Of a DNA stretch of 64,000 nucleotides, positions 38,501 to 49,993 are shown piece by piece. Every line of letters starts with the position of its first letter. Position 1 is the first letter of the stretch. The notes beneath the pieces were generated by a model. That model was not told where the DNA came from, did not search any database, and saw only the letters and a list, made by a program, of their open reading frames with translations. A program made the translations under genes and the position numbers. The DNA is taken from the NCBI GenBank assembly GCA_033439265.1, contig JAVTVX010000002.1, positions 13,994,174 to 14,058,173 of the forward strand, given 5' to 3'. The DNA comes from Dillenia suffruticosa. Taxonomy: Eukaryota; Streptophyta; Magnoliopsida; Dilleniales; Dilleniaceae.

Positions 38501-41500
38501 ACAAAATGGATTTTCAAAGAGATGAGATGGTTTTGGATAGGAACTAGAATGCAAGTTTTTGTGCTTGTGGAAGATGGGACTCTGGCGGATAGTTACACTA
38601 ACCTTGGCATCAATCTATTTTGCTAGATTTCATATTTGCTTCTAATCAATCACCTTGTGCCTCTAGAGAATTAGGTTGTGACAAAATCTTGACAACCACC
38701 TTAACATTATTGTTGGACAATATACATTACTGAGACTGAAACCTACCTCAAGCTTTGGTTTTTAAACAAGCTTCTGGATGACTATGTTATCTTTCTTTTC
38801 TAGGATTGGACTTGACTGAAGGAAATCCATCATTACTTTTTTAAGATGTACATATAGATGGTTTATATGGCAGCTATCAATATATTGTGTTATGGCTTTT
38901 TGATATGACCCCTAGTACATGATTTAGTCAATGGATATTTTACAGGAAATTCCTCTTTTCCTTTGATAGAGTTTTCCCTCTCTTTAGACCATAGCTTTGA
39001 TGGCTGGGAACTGTTCCCTAACAAGTTTCTTGCTACAATTCTTTTATGAGAATTATGTTTACTTTTTTATTGATTATACTCTCTTTAAACAAGGGAACCT
39101 AGGATCAACAATAGAACAGATTTTCTACTAAAAACAAACTCCTAATTTTATTCCTAATATAAATAATTCCAAAACTTAGATAACTACTAGTTTTAAAAAG
39201 ATAGCTATCAACTAAAATAAGAAAACTACTATTTTTCTAAAATATTTCATTTTTATTAGTTTCTAAATATCTTTCTAGAAGATCTCTTTCCAATTATATG
39301 TTGTTTCTAGAATAATTCTTTCCAATGATATGCATTGCGAATATCACTTTCCTACCTGCAAAATAAGATTATGCTCCTGATGGTTTATTCTGTTTCATTA
39401 CCATGCAGTTCTACACATTTCTTGAGACAAGTTTCGTCAGTTTATCTTTATTGCCAAATTTCGTTGTGTTATTTACTGATGGAGAAATAAGTGGAACTCC
39501 TGGAGCCCTGGTTGCCACCTTTATAACATTTGGTAAGGTTATAAATTTTTTCCTATTTGTTCAGATGTTAATTTAGTGAAAAGAAAGTGTTGACTGCATG
39601 AGGGTTCTTGTTTCCTCCTGATTCAGTGATATTGCTTACATTAATTTTCAGTTCTGAACTTGGCATTTGCCTTAAGTATCCTGGGCTTTCTCCTAATGCA
39701 CATGTGGTTGGTCTTGGCAAATACTACCACTATAGAGGTGACTCGCCCAGCCGACTTGATTTTGTTTCTCATGGAGCAGGTGTTGTATTGCAGTTAACTG
39801 TTTCTGTTTGTCTCACCTGTAAATTGTCTTGCATTGTTTTCTTGTAGGCATATGAAAAGGCCACCCCTAAGTGGCTTTATGACCTTGGTCGGAAAAAAAA
39901 TTTTAAGCAGGTTAGTTTTGTTTTCCTTTCTTACTTTAGACAACTGCAGAAACTCTTTTTGCGGTTGAAAGCTCTTGTTGATTGTGATGTTACTTTCTTA
40001 TTTAACTCTTATGAAAGTTATTGTTTTTGACTGGGTCATAATTCCTCAAACTTCTTGGAAAGAAAGTTTAGGTTGATAAAAATTAGAGATTAATGATAGC
40101 GGAAATGGTTCTAATGAGTGGCTCCTCTCATTTGGTGTGCATTAAGCTCCACACCTTTACAGAATAGCTCAACTTTTTCTGCAAATCTCACCATGAGACA
40201 AGGCCATCTAAAGGTCACATTTTGTAAGTTGGATGTACAGATAGTTGGTGTTTTATGAAATTCAATGAATAAGTTCCCTTCCATATCTACCCCTCTACTG
40301 TTTGCTGTCTTATCTCCCATCAAATTGCCTGGCAGCATCAGATATATTATTTTCAACAGGAGATATCCTGCTTCATGGCTGACAGTTCTTGTAGTTGAAG
40401 GACCTAAAAGTTATATACAGAATTTGGTGTTTATATGCACCGGCCTTTTTTTTTTTTGGGGGGGGGTGAGAGTGTGGGAGAGGGTAGTCCTTGGCTCTTA
40501 TCTATCCTTTGTTCATTTCAAGCTTTTACCTTACCTGCATATTGGTTTCCTACATGCCATTAAGAGGTCCCACCAAAATTTTTCATCAAGACAAGTAATC
40601 TTAAGAAATTTTCGTTATGGTGTGTTGCACTCCAGTTGTTAATTTATTTTGGTCCGGAGGATGGCATTAAGCCCTTCATGCAACCTAGGGGTTGGGTAAA
40701 TACTCCTCGAAGACCTGAACTAGTTTGCAGCTGGATGGATGTGGGAAATGATGACTCATCCTGACCGTGCCACATAAATGCTCCATGTCTCTGCACCATA
40801 CCCAGATGCATTTGAGCCTCATCCCTACGCCAACTGAAATATGGATCCTGCCCCCTACCCTCTTCTGATATTTGAACTGCAGACCTTCAGCATTCTAAAT
40901 CATGTAGAATTGAGAACTAGTTTTTTTGAAGGAGAATAGGAAAAATAATGGCAGAGGATAGACTGAACTAATCCTGCGGTCTAATTGCCAAAGGAAGTAG
41001 AAGAGAATGAGTGCTTACACCACTGGACTTTATTTAGAAATATTTCCTGGTCACTTGATCACCTTATACCAGACACAAGTCTTTAGATTTATACAAGCCT
41101 ATTCCTGCTTACAATATGGGCATCCCTTCATTCTGCTAGATGTATGGAGCAGCAGTTTTAGTCGAGCACAAGCAAGCCTGCAATCCCTACTTGGGATGAC
41201 TTCAGAGAAGAGATAGATTTAATCTGTCTTCATCCATTCTTATATACAACATCTATTATTTCAAAGCCACTGAGCTTACTCTGCACGTTGGAGTACACCA
41301 GTCTTGTGTACAAGAGGACATGATTTCAACATCTACCCTGCTGCACTTCATATTAACAATCTCAGAGGGCCCCTATGATCCTGCATAATTGTTGGCGACT
41401 CTGGAATTGCATCATGGATTACCCTTGAGAATTATGCATGCTTACAAGGATATCCTGTCGTCCTGTGGAGATCTTTTTGAGTTGTATGATCACCCATTTC

Positions 41501-42143
41501 TCTAAATACCTATTCAGTCTCTGCACCAGCAGCATGCAATGAATGGTAGACCCGACTCTAGCCTGGTAGCATGCAAATATGAAGGGAATGGTTCAGGATT
41601 TATAGAGAATTGCATGTGCTGGAGCATGTATGCATGTCCATGCAACAGTGACTATAAGCATTTGAGTGTTTATACCTTTTAACATCTTAGTTTAGTAGTC
41701 TAAATGGAAAATGGCTCCTTAAAATTTAGAAGTGGTTGTAGTAGTGCCACAATGTTTTCTATTTTCAAGCTTGTTGCCATTTTTGTTAGTTCCATGATAG
41801 CAGGCATTATTAATATTTTTGCAATTAGGTTGCTCTTGTCATTCTTTTTGTCATTTCGGTCTCATTCTTGCTTCTTTTGCTGGATCTTCAATCCCTACAC
41901 CATGGTTATTAGTTTTGCCTATAAGTAGAGAGGAAGCAGTAGGAATGATATCATGACAACCGTGTTTGTTTATCCAGTTTTGATTATGACTTGACTGTCC
42001 GCTTCTGGATTTAGGTATTTGGGAACGACAAGAAATACTGGTTTCTCCCTGCTTACTCTGTGGAGGATCTACAGATGATGCCAGAACTTCAGGGTCTTAA
42101 TTATCCAGTGAACCCCAACTTGGATTCACCACGGTTCTCATAA
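35509..42143 (+). CDS. PAT14: DHHC protein S-acyltransferase, PAT13/PAT14-like (310 aa)
   Basis: Palmitoylates cysteines of membrane-associated proteins, probably at the Golgi/trans-Golgi. Seven exons, all frames consistent: 35509-35721, 37683-37908, 37983-38074, 39409-39532, 39652-39737, 39848-39910, 42015-42143. The start [20 protein letters not shown] matches the plant PAT14 N-terminus, which supports this ATG over the internal Met8. Features: two N-terminal membrane segments (about 19-41 and 58-82), DPG motif 86-88, Cys-rich domain with [21 protein letters not shown] and catalytic DHHC at 155-158 (Cys158), two further membrane segments at about 172-195 and 218-241, TTxE motif at 244-247 (TTIE), and a C-terminus with YWFLPAYS. 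The DHHC codons follow shortly after the exon 2/3 junction. Introns 1 (2.0 kb) and 6 (2.1 kb) are long and hold repeat-like material. It looks intact. Confidence 0.95.
35960..36207 (+). mobile_element. SINE candidate in PAT14 intron 1
   Basis: TCATTTGGTTGAAGA (A-box-like) precedes AGGTTTGACTCTTG (B-box-like, about 36010-36023) by about 40 nt. A GC-richer body follows and ends in a T run at 36197-36207. The length of about 250 bp and the T-rich end fit tRNA-derived plant SINEs. No target duplication was verified. Confidence 0.45.
36851..36890. repeat. 20-bp perfect tandem duplication
   Basis: GGCATTTCTTTACATTTTAC occurs twice head to tail within PAT14 intron 1. Probably a replication-slippage product. 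Confidence 0.85.
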
Positions 42144-43467
42144 CACTCATTTGCCACATTCACTGTGCCTACAGTGTTGACCACTCGCAGGAACCACAGG
42201 GAGATGACTTTGTTTTTCTTTCTTGCCTATTTCCCTGTGTGACAACAGGTATTAGCCTTCAATTGATGTGTCTTCCATTTGCGCCTTTCACTTGGAATGG
42301 CCTAAATAATTTCAATGATATGCATGGTCACAACATTAGCATGAGCCCATCAGTTGAAACACCATTCATTCAATGAGCTGATGTAGGATGGACACCGAAG
42401 ATATAAGATGGATCGCTCAAGAATGATGCGTAACTCAGTAGTTTGTTCTAGAGGTGGAAAATGAGTAGAGTTGATTTTTTTTTTTTTTTTCATTTCTGGG
42501 GGGAGGGTGTAATTCGAATGAGATGTACATTATTGATCCATTGACATATGAATTATAATAGCTTGGGCAGGGCATATTTTGAACATTTCTTGAATATGAG
42601 AGCACTCTGATAGAAAACTTAGGTCTTTCAGCGATTTGTTACTTCCACTGTTCGAGCTTATGCTTCATAACGACGATGTGCTGATGGATATTGGTCCAAA
42701 CTACAACATTAAAATTATTAGTGCTCTAAAATCATATGGGATAGACCCAAATGGGAGGAGAGAGAAAAAAAAGGCTTCACCCGGAAACGAGGCGGCAGGT
42801 ATAAAATACGAAATTTTCCTTTTCAAAAAATCAAGAAAATAATCCTTTAAACTTGTCTTTAAGCTAAGAACTTTTTTATTCTAGAGATAAAACTTATAAA
42901 TGAAAATCTTTTTTTAATTTAAATAAGTAAATTCAAGATACAAATTTAGAAAAATAAAATTTAATGCAAGTTGGTGATGGTAACACGCGGTTCATTGTAA
43001 TGCATGGTGATGCAAAATGGTTGTAATTACAAGTAACCAAGTTTATTATGGTACAAATTTCGGGTACCCATGCCGCCATTCTTAATTTGGATCGGCCGGT
43101 TCCGGTTCCGGTTCAAAACAAGACTTCCTATCCCATCCTAAATAAATTAATTTCCTAAAAAAAAATTTTCTCCTAGATTCTTTCTTTTTTTTTTTTTTTG
43201 TTCATTCAAAAATTTATGCTTTTCAGATTTTTTTTTATAATTTTTAAGTAACAAAAATTGGGTACGAAGACGAACTCAAATATAGAATTCCATGCCTAAT
43301 TTATGGTTGAGAGAAAACGAAAATAAAAAGGAGTCCGTGTTGACCCATCATGGGTCTGAACCCGTGGCCGGGCCGGGCTACATAAATGTGCGTACCCTAT
43401 CTCTAGAATGTTCGTTTCTCCTCCTCAAAATGTCGGTTTAAGTCGGGTTTGATCAAAACGCAAGGCG

Positions 43468-43509
43468 ATGGCAGCATCGGAGTCGGAAGAGAAAAGCCCA
43501 TCGCTTTAA
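43468..43509 (+). other. Upstream ORF (13 aa) in probable 5' leader of the MLF-like gene
   Basis: ATG to TAA reading MAASESEEKSPSL, about 650 bp before the main ATG. A likely 5'-UTR intron runs from a GTACTT donor near 43591 to the TTCTTAG acceptor before the exon that carries the main ATG. If the leader begins upstream of this point, the short frame would be translated first. Transcript extent is inferred. Confidence 0.4.
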
Positions 43510-44163
43510 AAAGCATCGCAAGCGAAATCCGCAAGTACGATAGTTTACGGTGTCTAGGATTTCTCTCTTTCTGGAAATTTCCACTTCTGAAGGTACTTTC
43601 TCTTTCTAGGGTTCTTAATCCTCTTCAGGGTTTTTTTCGTTCTTGTGAGTTCATTTTTCATCAGACGGAGGCAAAGTTATTTTGATCAACCACAGCTTGA
43701 TGATCGTATGAGCTTTTTTTTCATTTTTTTTTTCAGTTGTTCGTCTATCATCAAAATCGTGTTATTCATGAATAGGAACTGTCGGAAACCCTAGATTTCA
43801 TGAACCAATTGAAAGAAAGAAAAATAAAAGATCATAGTTCATTTCAATTGAATTTGTGTATTTGACTCTATTTCGAACTGGAATCTCTTGTTTGGAACCA
43901 AAGGATTATAATGTGGAATTCGATTGAATTCCTTTCCTTGAAATTACCGACACAATATGTTAGAATTAAACTTCACAATTTTTTTTGTGGAATTCGAGGA
44001 TTTTCATGGTTAAATGTTCTTTTGTCACTTATTTTTTAGTTGGAATAGAAAGTGCGATTATCGCAGTATTGTTGAGGCAAAGTGTATTATGTGTTTGGAA
44101 TGATGAATCAATCAGTTTGGGATTCGTTCATTTGTGTTCTTAGGGATTTAAGCGCCTTTGAGA

Positions 44164-45721
44164 ATGCAAGGAAATAGGATGCCACGGGGTGGTGGATTTT
44201 TTGGCATTGGTGGTGACCCTTTTGCTGGTTTTGGGGGTTTTGGAAGCTTTGGGGGTCCTGGAAGTCTGATGTCTGGTTTTTTTGGAGGAAGGGACCCGTT
44301 TGATGATCCATTTTTTACTCAGCCGTTTGGCATGTTTGAATCAAACTTCTTTGGTCCCAGTCCATTTCCTAGAATGCCTCCAATGGGATTTATTGAGCAT
44401 GAACCCCCTCAGCCACAACAGAGGCAGTTGAGGGGGCCCATTATTGAGGAGCTGAACCCTGATGATGAGAAAGAAGAGGAAGGGAATAATGGCAAGGGGA
44501 AGGAAAAGAATGATAATCCAAGAAAGCATGGCAGGTCAAGGAGTGATCCTTACTTTGTTGAAGACCCAGATGATGAGGCTCAAGGTGAGTTTTGTTATCT
44601 CAGTTTGGTTGTGCTTATGCGTTTGTTGGCTGCTTCTTTTCGGCATGTTATTGTTATGATTGTCCAATATATGATTCAGAAACTTCTTACCTTGCAGAGC
44701 CTAGGAGGAAGCATATTCAGTACAGCAATAATTATGGCAGGACCAGCAATGTGCAGCAACAGCCTCAGTTTCAGAGCTTCACCTATCAAAGCTCGGTCTC
44801 TTATGGCGGGCCAAATGGTGCATATTATACTTCTTCTAGATCAAAGAGGAGCGGAAGTGATGGAGTAAGCTGGTTTTTAAAGTTTTGATTGCTAAGCGGC
44901 CAAGTTTATTGTTTGGATGGTGTTAGTTACCCCTTTTTGTTGATTAGGTAACTTTTGAAGAAAACAAAGAGGCTGACAGTTCTACAGGTCGAGCAACCCA
45001 CAGGATCTCTAGGGGCATCCATGATAAGGTATATGATTGTTATTATTATTGTGTTCTTTGCATATTCATAATTCTTTTTCACCTGTTACATTTCTTTGCT
45101 TTTGTTATTTATCAATATGCCCAACTTGGTTCAAATACATCAGTGACGGGTACGGTGCTGGTTATTGCCAAGAAGTTGAGAATTATGGTGTTGTTTCTAC
45201 AGGGTCACACAATGACGAGGAAGCTCAATTCTGATGGCAGGGTGGACACCATGCAGATGCTACATAATCTTAATCAAGGTCTGTCCTGTCTATTTTATAT
45301 CTTGTGCAAAAGTAAGAATCATATCCTAGTGTAATACAAATGGTGATGATATGTGATTAATCTGCAGAGGATCTTCCTGGTTTTGAAGAAGCATGGAAGG
45401 GTAAAGGTGTAGAGAACTTGCCTGGTTTGCTAGATGGGCTCAATGGTCAAAATTATCCTGGTAGGACTCTTTGTTTCTGTTTTAACTATCCCCTTCTAAC
45501 ATGCTTACTTGTTTGACCTTAATATTTTTAATTCATTCTGTAAATATGCTGACTGTTTTCCCATGACAATCTTAGGTTCAAGCCGAAATGCTAGAACTGG
45601 GCAGGGCTGGGCTCTTCCATCTACAGGGCATACTGCAGGAGCCAATGCTGCCGTGGGAAATAGGGCCATTCCTCGTGTACAGCAATCATCAAAGGCAGAG
45701 CGCTGGAAGGGGAGACAGTGA
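44164..45721 (+). CDS. Myeloid leukemia factor-like protein (Mlf1IP family), 327 aa
   Basis: Six exons with matching phases: 44164-44584, 44698-44864, 44948-45028, 45203-45278, 45368-45460, 45576-45721. The N-terminus is rich in Gly, Phe and Pro (GGDPFAGFGGFGSFGG, FFGGRDPFDDPFF), followed by an acidic Glu/Lys-rich stretch (DDEKEEEGN), then the conserved MLF core with FTYQSSVSYGGPNGAYYTSS, GIHDKGHTMTRKL and EDLPGFEEAWKG, and a basic C-terminus (SSKAERWKGRQ). Animal MLF proteins shuttle between nucleus and cytoplasm and bind chaperones and transcription regulators. The plant members have no settled function, and none is claimed here. The ATG at 44164 is the first good start after the acceptor; an in-frame TTG just before it was not used. 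Confidence 0.88.
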
Positions 45722-47436
45722 AGACTTAAGAGAGAGAAACATGATTATGGGAAGGGAAGATGTAACCCCGCAACCTGAATAGTGATAATTCTTCTATTGT
45801 CTAGTGTAAGTTTTTCGACTGGTAGTCCCTGTTATATCACCTCCATGCATCCCTGATAGAAATGGATTTGCTGTACTGAGATACAGGTTACAGGATATTA
45901 CTAGCTTCCACTTGAATACCAGCCGTTGCACCTGTTTTCTTACAATTTGGTTAAAAGATGCGCGTCTATTGTTTTGTCACATTTTAAGTTATGATTTCTC
46001 AGATGATTGCTTGGTCTTCGATTGTCATTTGGTACCTTGGTTGGTATCCTGTGCAGTTGGAGTTTGAGTTGTTCCCGGTCTGGTTTGGCCGGTAAAAATT
46101 AGGACCTGTTTGATGAAAATTGGAATTGGATTGCTGATCCGGTTTTGGTTTCAAAGTGGAATGGGAGCTGTGCAGACACTAGTCTGATTACGATTCACAT
46201 CAATTGGATGAAGACTATGAATGCACTGCAGTGTGAAAATTTAAAAAAAGAAAATCGGAATGCTCACTTTGATTTTGCATTTCTTTAGGAGATCTTAGTC
46301 TCTGTCAAATTCTTTGATTCTAAGGCCTGAAGCGATATCTTTGATTTCCATCCAAAGGTCCAAATTAAGAAGCAGATGGTGGGAATCGAGTTTAAACTAA
46401 AATAAATATGCCATCAGAAGTTGGATTTTGTCTGAAAAAATGGTGAGAAGCAACACCTTAGAAGTAACAAAATCTGGCCGCAACAAATAGACTAGACTTA
46501 CTAATGTACAAATTGAAGAAACTCTAAATATGTACACCCAAATTGAAGAAATAATAATTGATCCATGTACACTACGGAATACAATCTTGCATCCAATTTA
46601 ACTAGAGATTAAAACCAGGTTTGAAACAATTGAAGCGAGGGAGAACAGAGAGATCAACATTGATCGAAGAGAGAGAAAGTGCGTGTGCATGTGTGCGTGT
46701 GTGTGTATTTTTTTTAAGAGAGAAATTGTTCATTGTTTTTACTCTTTTTTCATATTATTATAAAAAAAAATCATGAACGATCAATTCTTAATCTAATATG
46801 GTTTATTTCTAAGTCGAGAACACATCTAATTGAAAAATGTGAGTGGAGATGATCCGAGAAACTAGGTTGATTCATAATTACTCTTAGTGGGGCATTTGAA
46901 GTTTCACAACGGATGCAAATGGGCTGGGGGCCTAATTTTATTTGTTACCCACAACAATTAAAAAAATAATAATCAATCTTATATTGATAATTAAATTTAG
47001 TTTGTTGGTGCTATATTGGCGGTGATGTTGTTGAGGCAGGATTTCTGTTTGTCTTCGTTGGGGCATCCGGAACACGCTTGCATCAGTAATGTGATAGCCA
47101 CCACCAGCTTGTGGTTTTCAATTTTCTTAGTCCGTGAGCAACCCCACAGTTCCCCAGCTACTTCATTTTGAGTTAATTTTTTTTCCTTTAATATAATATA
47201 AGCTGATGATTGTAATTTTATTAAAATATTAAACAATAATAATACCGTCTTAATTTTTTAATATTTTTTATTGCATTTTTATAAATAATTTTCTTAAACG
47301 AATTTGAAATTAATAATTATCTTTTTTTTATTTGGTGATCGGAATTGAAAGGACTAAAAGGAAAGGAAAAAAAAAGGAGTAATAGGAAGCTGTGGTTGGC
47401 GAACGTCGCTGCTGCGACTGCGAGGGTTTGAGACGA
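45722..47436. other. Intergenic: MLF 3' UTR and ICT1-like promoter
   Basis: 1.7 kb without a supported gene. Contains a short GT-rich run near 46680-46710 and AT-rich sequence before the next gene. Confidence 0.6.
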
Positions 47437-49993
47437 ATGGCGGCAATAAGGAGCACCGCAAACATGATAGTGAAGGAAATGTTGTCTGCAACTGCAACAC
47501 TAAGACCTGACCCGAACCCAATATGTCGACCCGTCTTAACCGTCCCCAACTTGGGGTGCACGATTCGGCTTATCTGCCGCCGATTCCATTTCAGCACTAT
47601 CCGGTGTTCGGCGGAGACTGGCGGCAACGCCTCCGGAAACAAGGTGTCGGCACGGTTGTCGCAGATGCAGCAGCTTCTGCAGGAGGCGGAGGAGAGAGCT
47701 CTCTCTGCCGGAGACCAAGCCACCCCAAAAATCACCTTAGGTATTTAAGTCTCTCTCTCTCTCTGCTCTTTTCTTGCTTCTGTCTTCTTAACCTAGTACG
47801 CTTCAAGGGGTCCACTACCTTAAACTAGTTTTATGTTTCAAAATTCAAATGTCTAAGTCTTTGTGTCCTATTATAGTGCATCTGAATTTCACAAACAGTT
47901 TCTGCATCGCTAGTCAAATGCTGTTGGAAATGATATCTGGATCTTGGAGATGCCAGTGTCGAATGAGCATGTTGTTCAATCTATGTTCCATGGACGCTTT
48001 TGCAAATAAGCACGTAGCATTCCAATAAAAGCCTTTACAATATAGGTTGATGTCCAAGGTTTTGAAAAGGGTTAATATTTGTTTATGCTAGATTAGCAGT
48101 TATCTGCTTCATTCGTATTCCAAATAACTTGTCTAGCGGCAATTCCGTTTTGTGTGAGAGTGCCTGAAGGCTGCAGAGAATCTTTCTCCACTAAGTCTCC
48201 TTTTTTCTATCTCTATCAAAGTACTAAAGGGCAAAGTGCAACATGTATTTAGGGTTTTAATTTTTTGGGAAAAAGAGTTATAATTTTTTTGGGAACATTT
48301 GGTTTTTATATATCTTTAAATTATATATAAATTGAAAAAAGAAAAATCAGACGGGGCAGCTGCCCCTCCCTCCCTTCTTCCCTAGCAATATGGTCCTGTT
48401 AAAAAGACAATAGCAATATGGTCTTGTAGCTTCCTCATCATGTTTGCATTTTGCAATGAGATGTTGAATCAACATAACTTCTGAGATGAATCTCCATTCA
48501 GATCATGTTACTGTGAGTTTTGCAAGAAGTGGGGGTCCCGGTGGTCAGAATGTCAATAAAGGTCTGTTGGTTCCTTTTATCTTTCTCAATTGATTTTCCC
48601 AATTTCTTTGCTGTTTTAGCTCTACATATCGCTCAATTGATTTGGGCCCAACTTTTTTATTATATGTGATTTAATATGGCATGCAGTAAACACCAAGGTG
48701 GACATGCGCCTCAATATTAAAAATGCTTATTGGCTGAGTGACAGAATAAGGGAGAGAATTATGCAAATGGTTTGTAATCACCACTTTCCCATCACCCGTT
48801 CTTCATATTGATGGCACAAAATCTTGGTGAAAATGTTATATGCTGTTATGTCATGCTTTATAGGGAAGAAAATTATTTTTTTGTCTGTAGAACATCTAAG
48901 TTCTAACAATATTTTTTTTTCCATAACCTTTGTTTAAAACCTGCAGAGCAGTCATTTTTCAATTTGTACAAGTAAAATGCCCTGGGCCTGTTTGTATGTT
49001 ATATTGTTTGCAGTGGCGAATTTTAGGAGTCAAACAACCAAAATTGCATGTAATAAATTTTGAAGCTCCATTTAAGAAAATAATTGAGCTAGTTTAGCTC
49101 ATTTACTGACAAGTCAAAGTTTGAATAAGTTGTTTGGCTGAAGGGGTTGTTAGTTCACATTTTGCATAGTTGTAGAAGTTGTGCAGTGCAATGCTTGAGT
49201 TTACCTCGGTAAAATAATGAGCTCAAAATTGAAATTGAGTTTGGGTAGCTCGCATAGCATTCTGATTTTTAATGATTTTGGAAGTTTTCATTGGAACCTG
49301 CCTGGTCTTATGTGGTCACGGACAGGAAAAAAATCGCATAAACAAAGATGGGGAGATTGTAATTTCTTCAACAAAGACCAGAACACAAAAGTTAGTCTAT
49401 ATTTTTCACTCTTTTTTTGTGTATCTTGCTTTAAAACTATTGCTTTCATTCTCCCGTTCTTGTGCAGGGGTAATATTGAAGATGCTCTTGGGAAACTGCA
49501 GGTACCAAACGGTTCGCAAGGCTTTTGTATTCTCTTCCTTTCCTTTTGTCCTTTGTCAAATCACTTAGATGACTTTTCCATTCATTCATTTGCAAAAACT
49601 GCTCTCAGCCTCATGATATACAACATACATCTCTTTAGTTTTTCTCTGAACCATTGAACATTTCTTCCACTGATTATGTTATGCTATTTTTATCTATCCT
49701 GCCCTTTTTTGTATCTTTATTTGTCATGCAACAGGCAATTATTGATGCTGCTGCTTATGTTCCTCCACCACCCTCAGAAGAGCAGAAGAAAAAAATTGCA
49801 AAATTGTGAGAACTCCTCACTAGCATGGCATCCATTGATAAGTTGGTTTGATGTTCTTGCATTGCCTACTCTTTCCCACATAACTTTTTTTTGGGGTAAT
49901 AGAGCTGCCATAGGTGAGCAGAAGAGGCTGCAGAACAAAAAGGCCCTTTCACAAAAGAAAGCAATTAGAAGAGCCCGAGACAGTTGGGACTAA
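47437..49993 (+). CDS. Organellar peptidyl-tRNA hydrolase of ICT1/ArfB type (GGQ release-factor domain), 235 aa
   Basis: Releases stalled peptides from non-stop organelle ribosomes by hydrolysing peptidyl-tRNA in the A site without needing a stop codon. Seven exons, frames verified: 47437-47740, 48502-48561, 48687-48769, 49326-49390, 49468-49501, 49735-49805, 49903-49993. Residues 1-70 are rich in Arg, Ser and Ala and look like a mitochondrial or plastid transit peptide. The catalytic loop SGGPGGQNVNKVNTKVDMR has GGQ at 115-117. It lacks the codon-recognition domains of true RF1/RF2, which supports the rescue-factor reading. The basic tail (KRLQNKKALSQKKAIRRAR, then DSWD) matches the mRNA-channel-probing tail of ArfB/ICT1. 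Mitochondrial versus chloroplast targeting cannot be decided from sequence. Confidence 0.92.
47750..47764. repeat. (CT)n at start of ICT1-like intron 1
   Basis: Intron 1 reads GTATTTAAGT followed directly by seven CT units. Confidence 0.9.
48235..48385. repeat. Dispersed repeat fragment (copy 2) in ICT1-like intron 1
   Basis: Has TTAGGGTTTTAATTTTTTGG, GAGTTATAATTTTTTTGGG, an AT stretch and GGCAGCTGCCCCTCCCTCCC, the same order as at 20515-20660. Confidence 0.4.
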
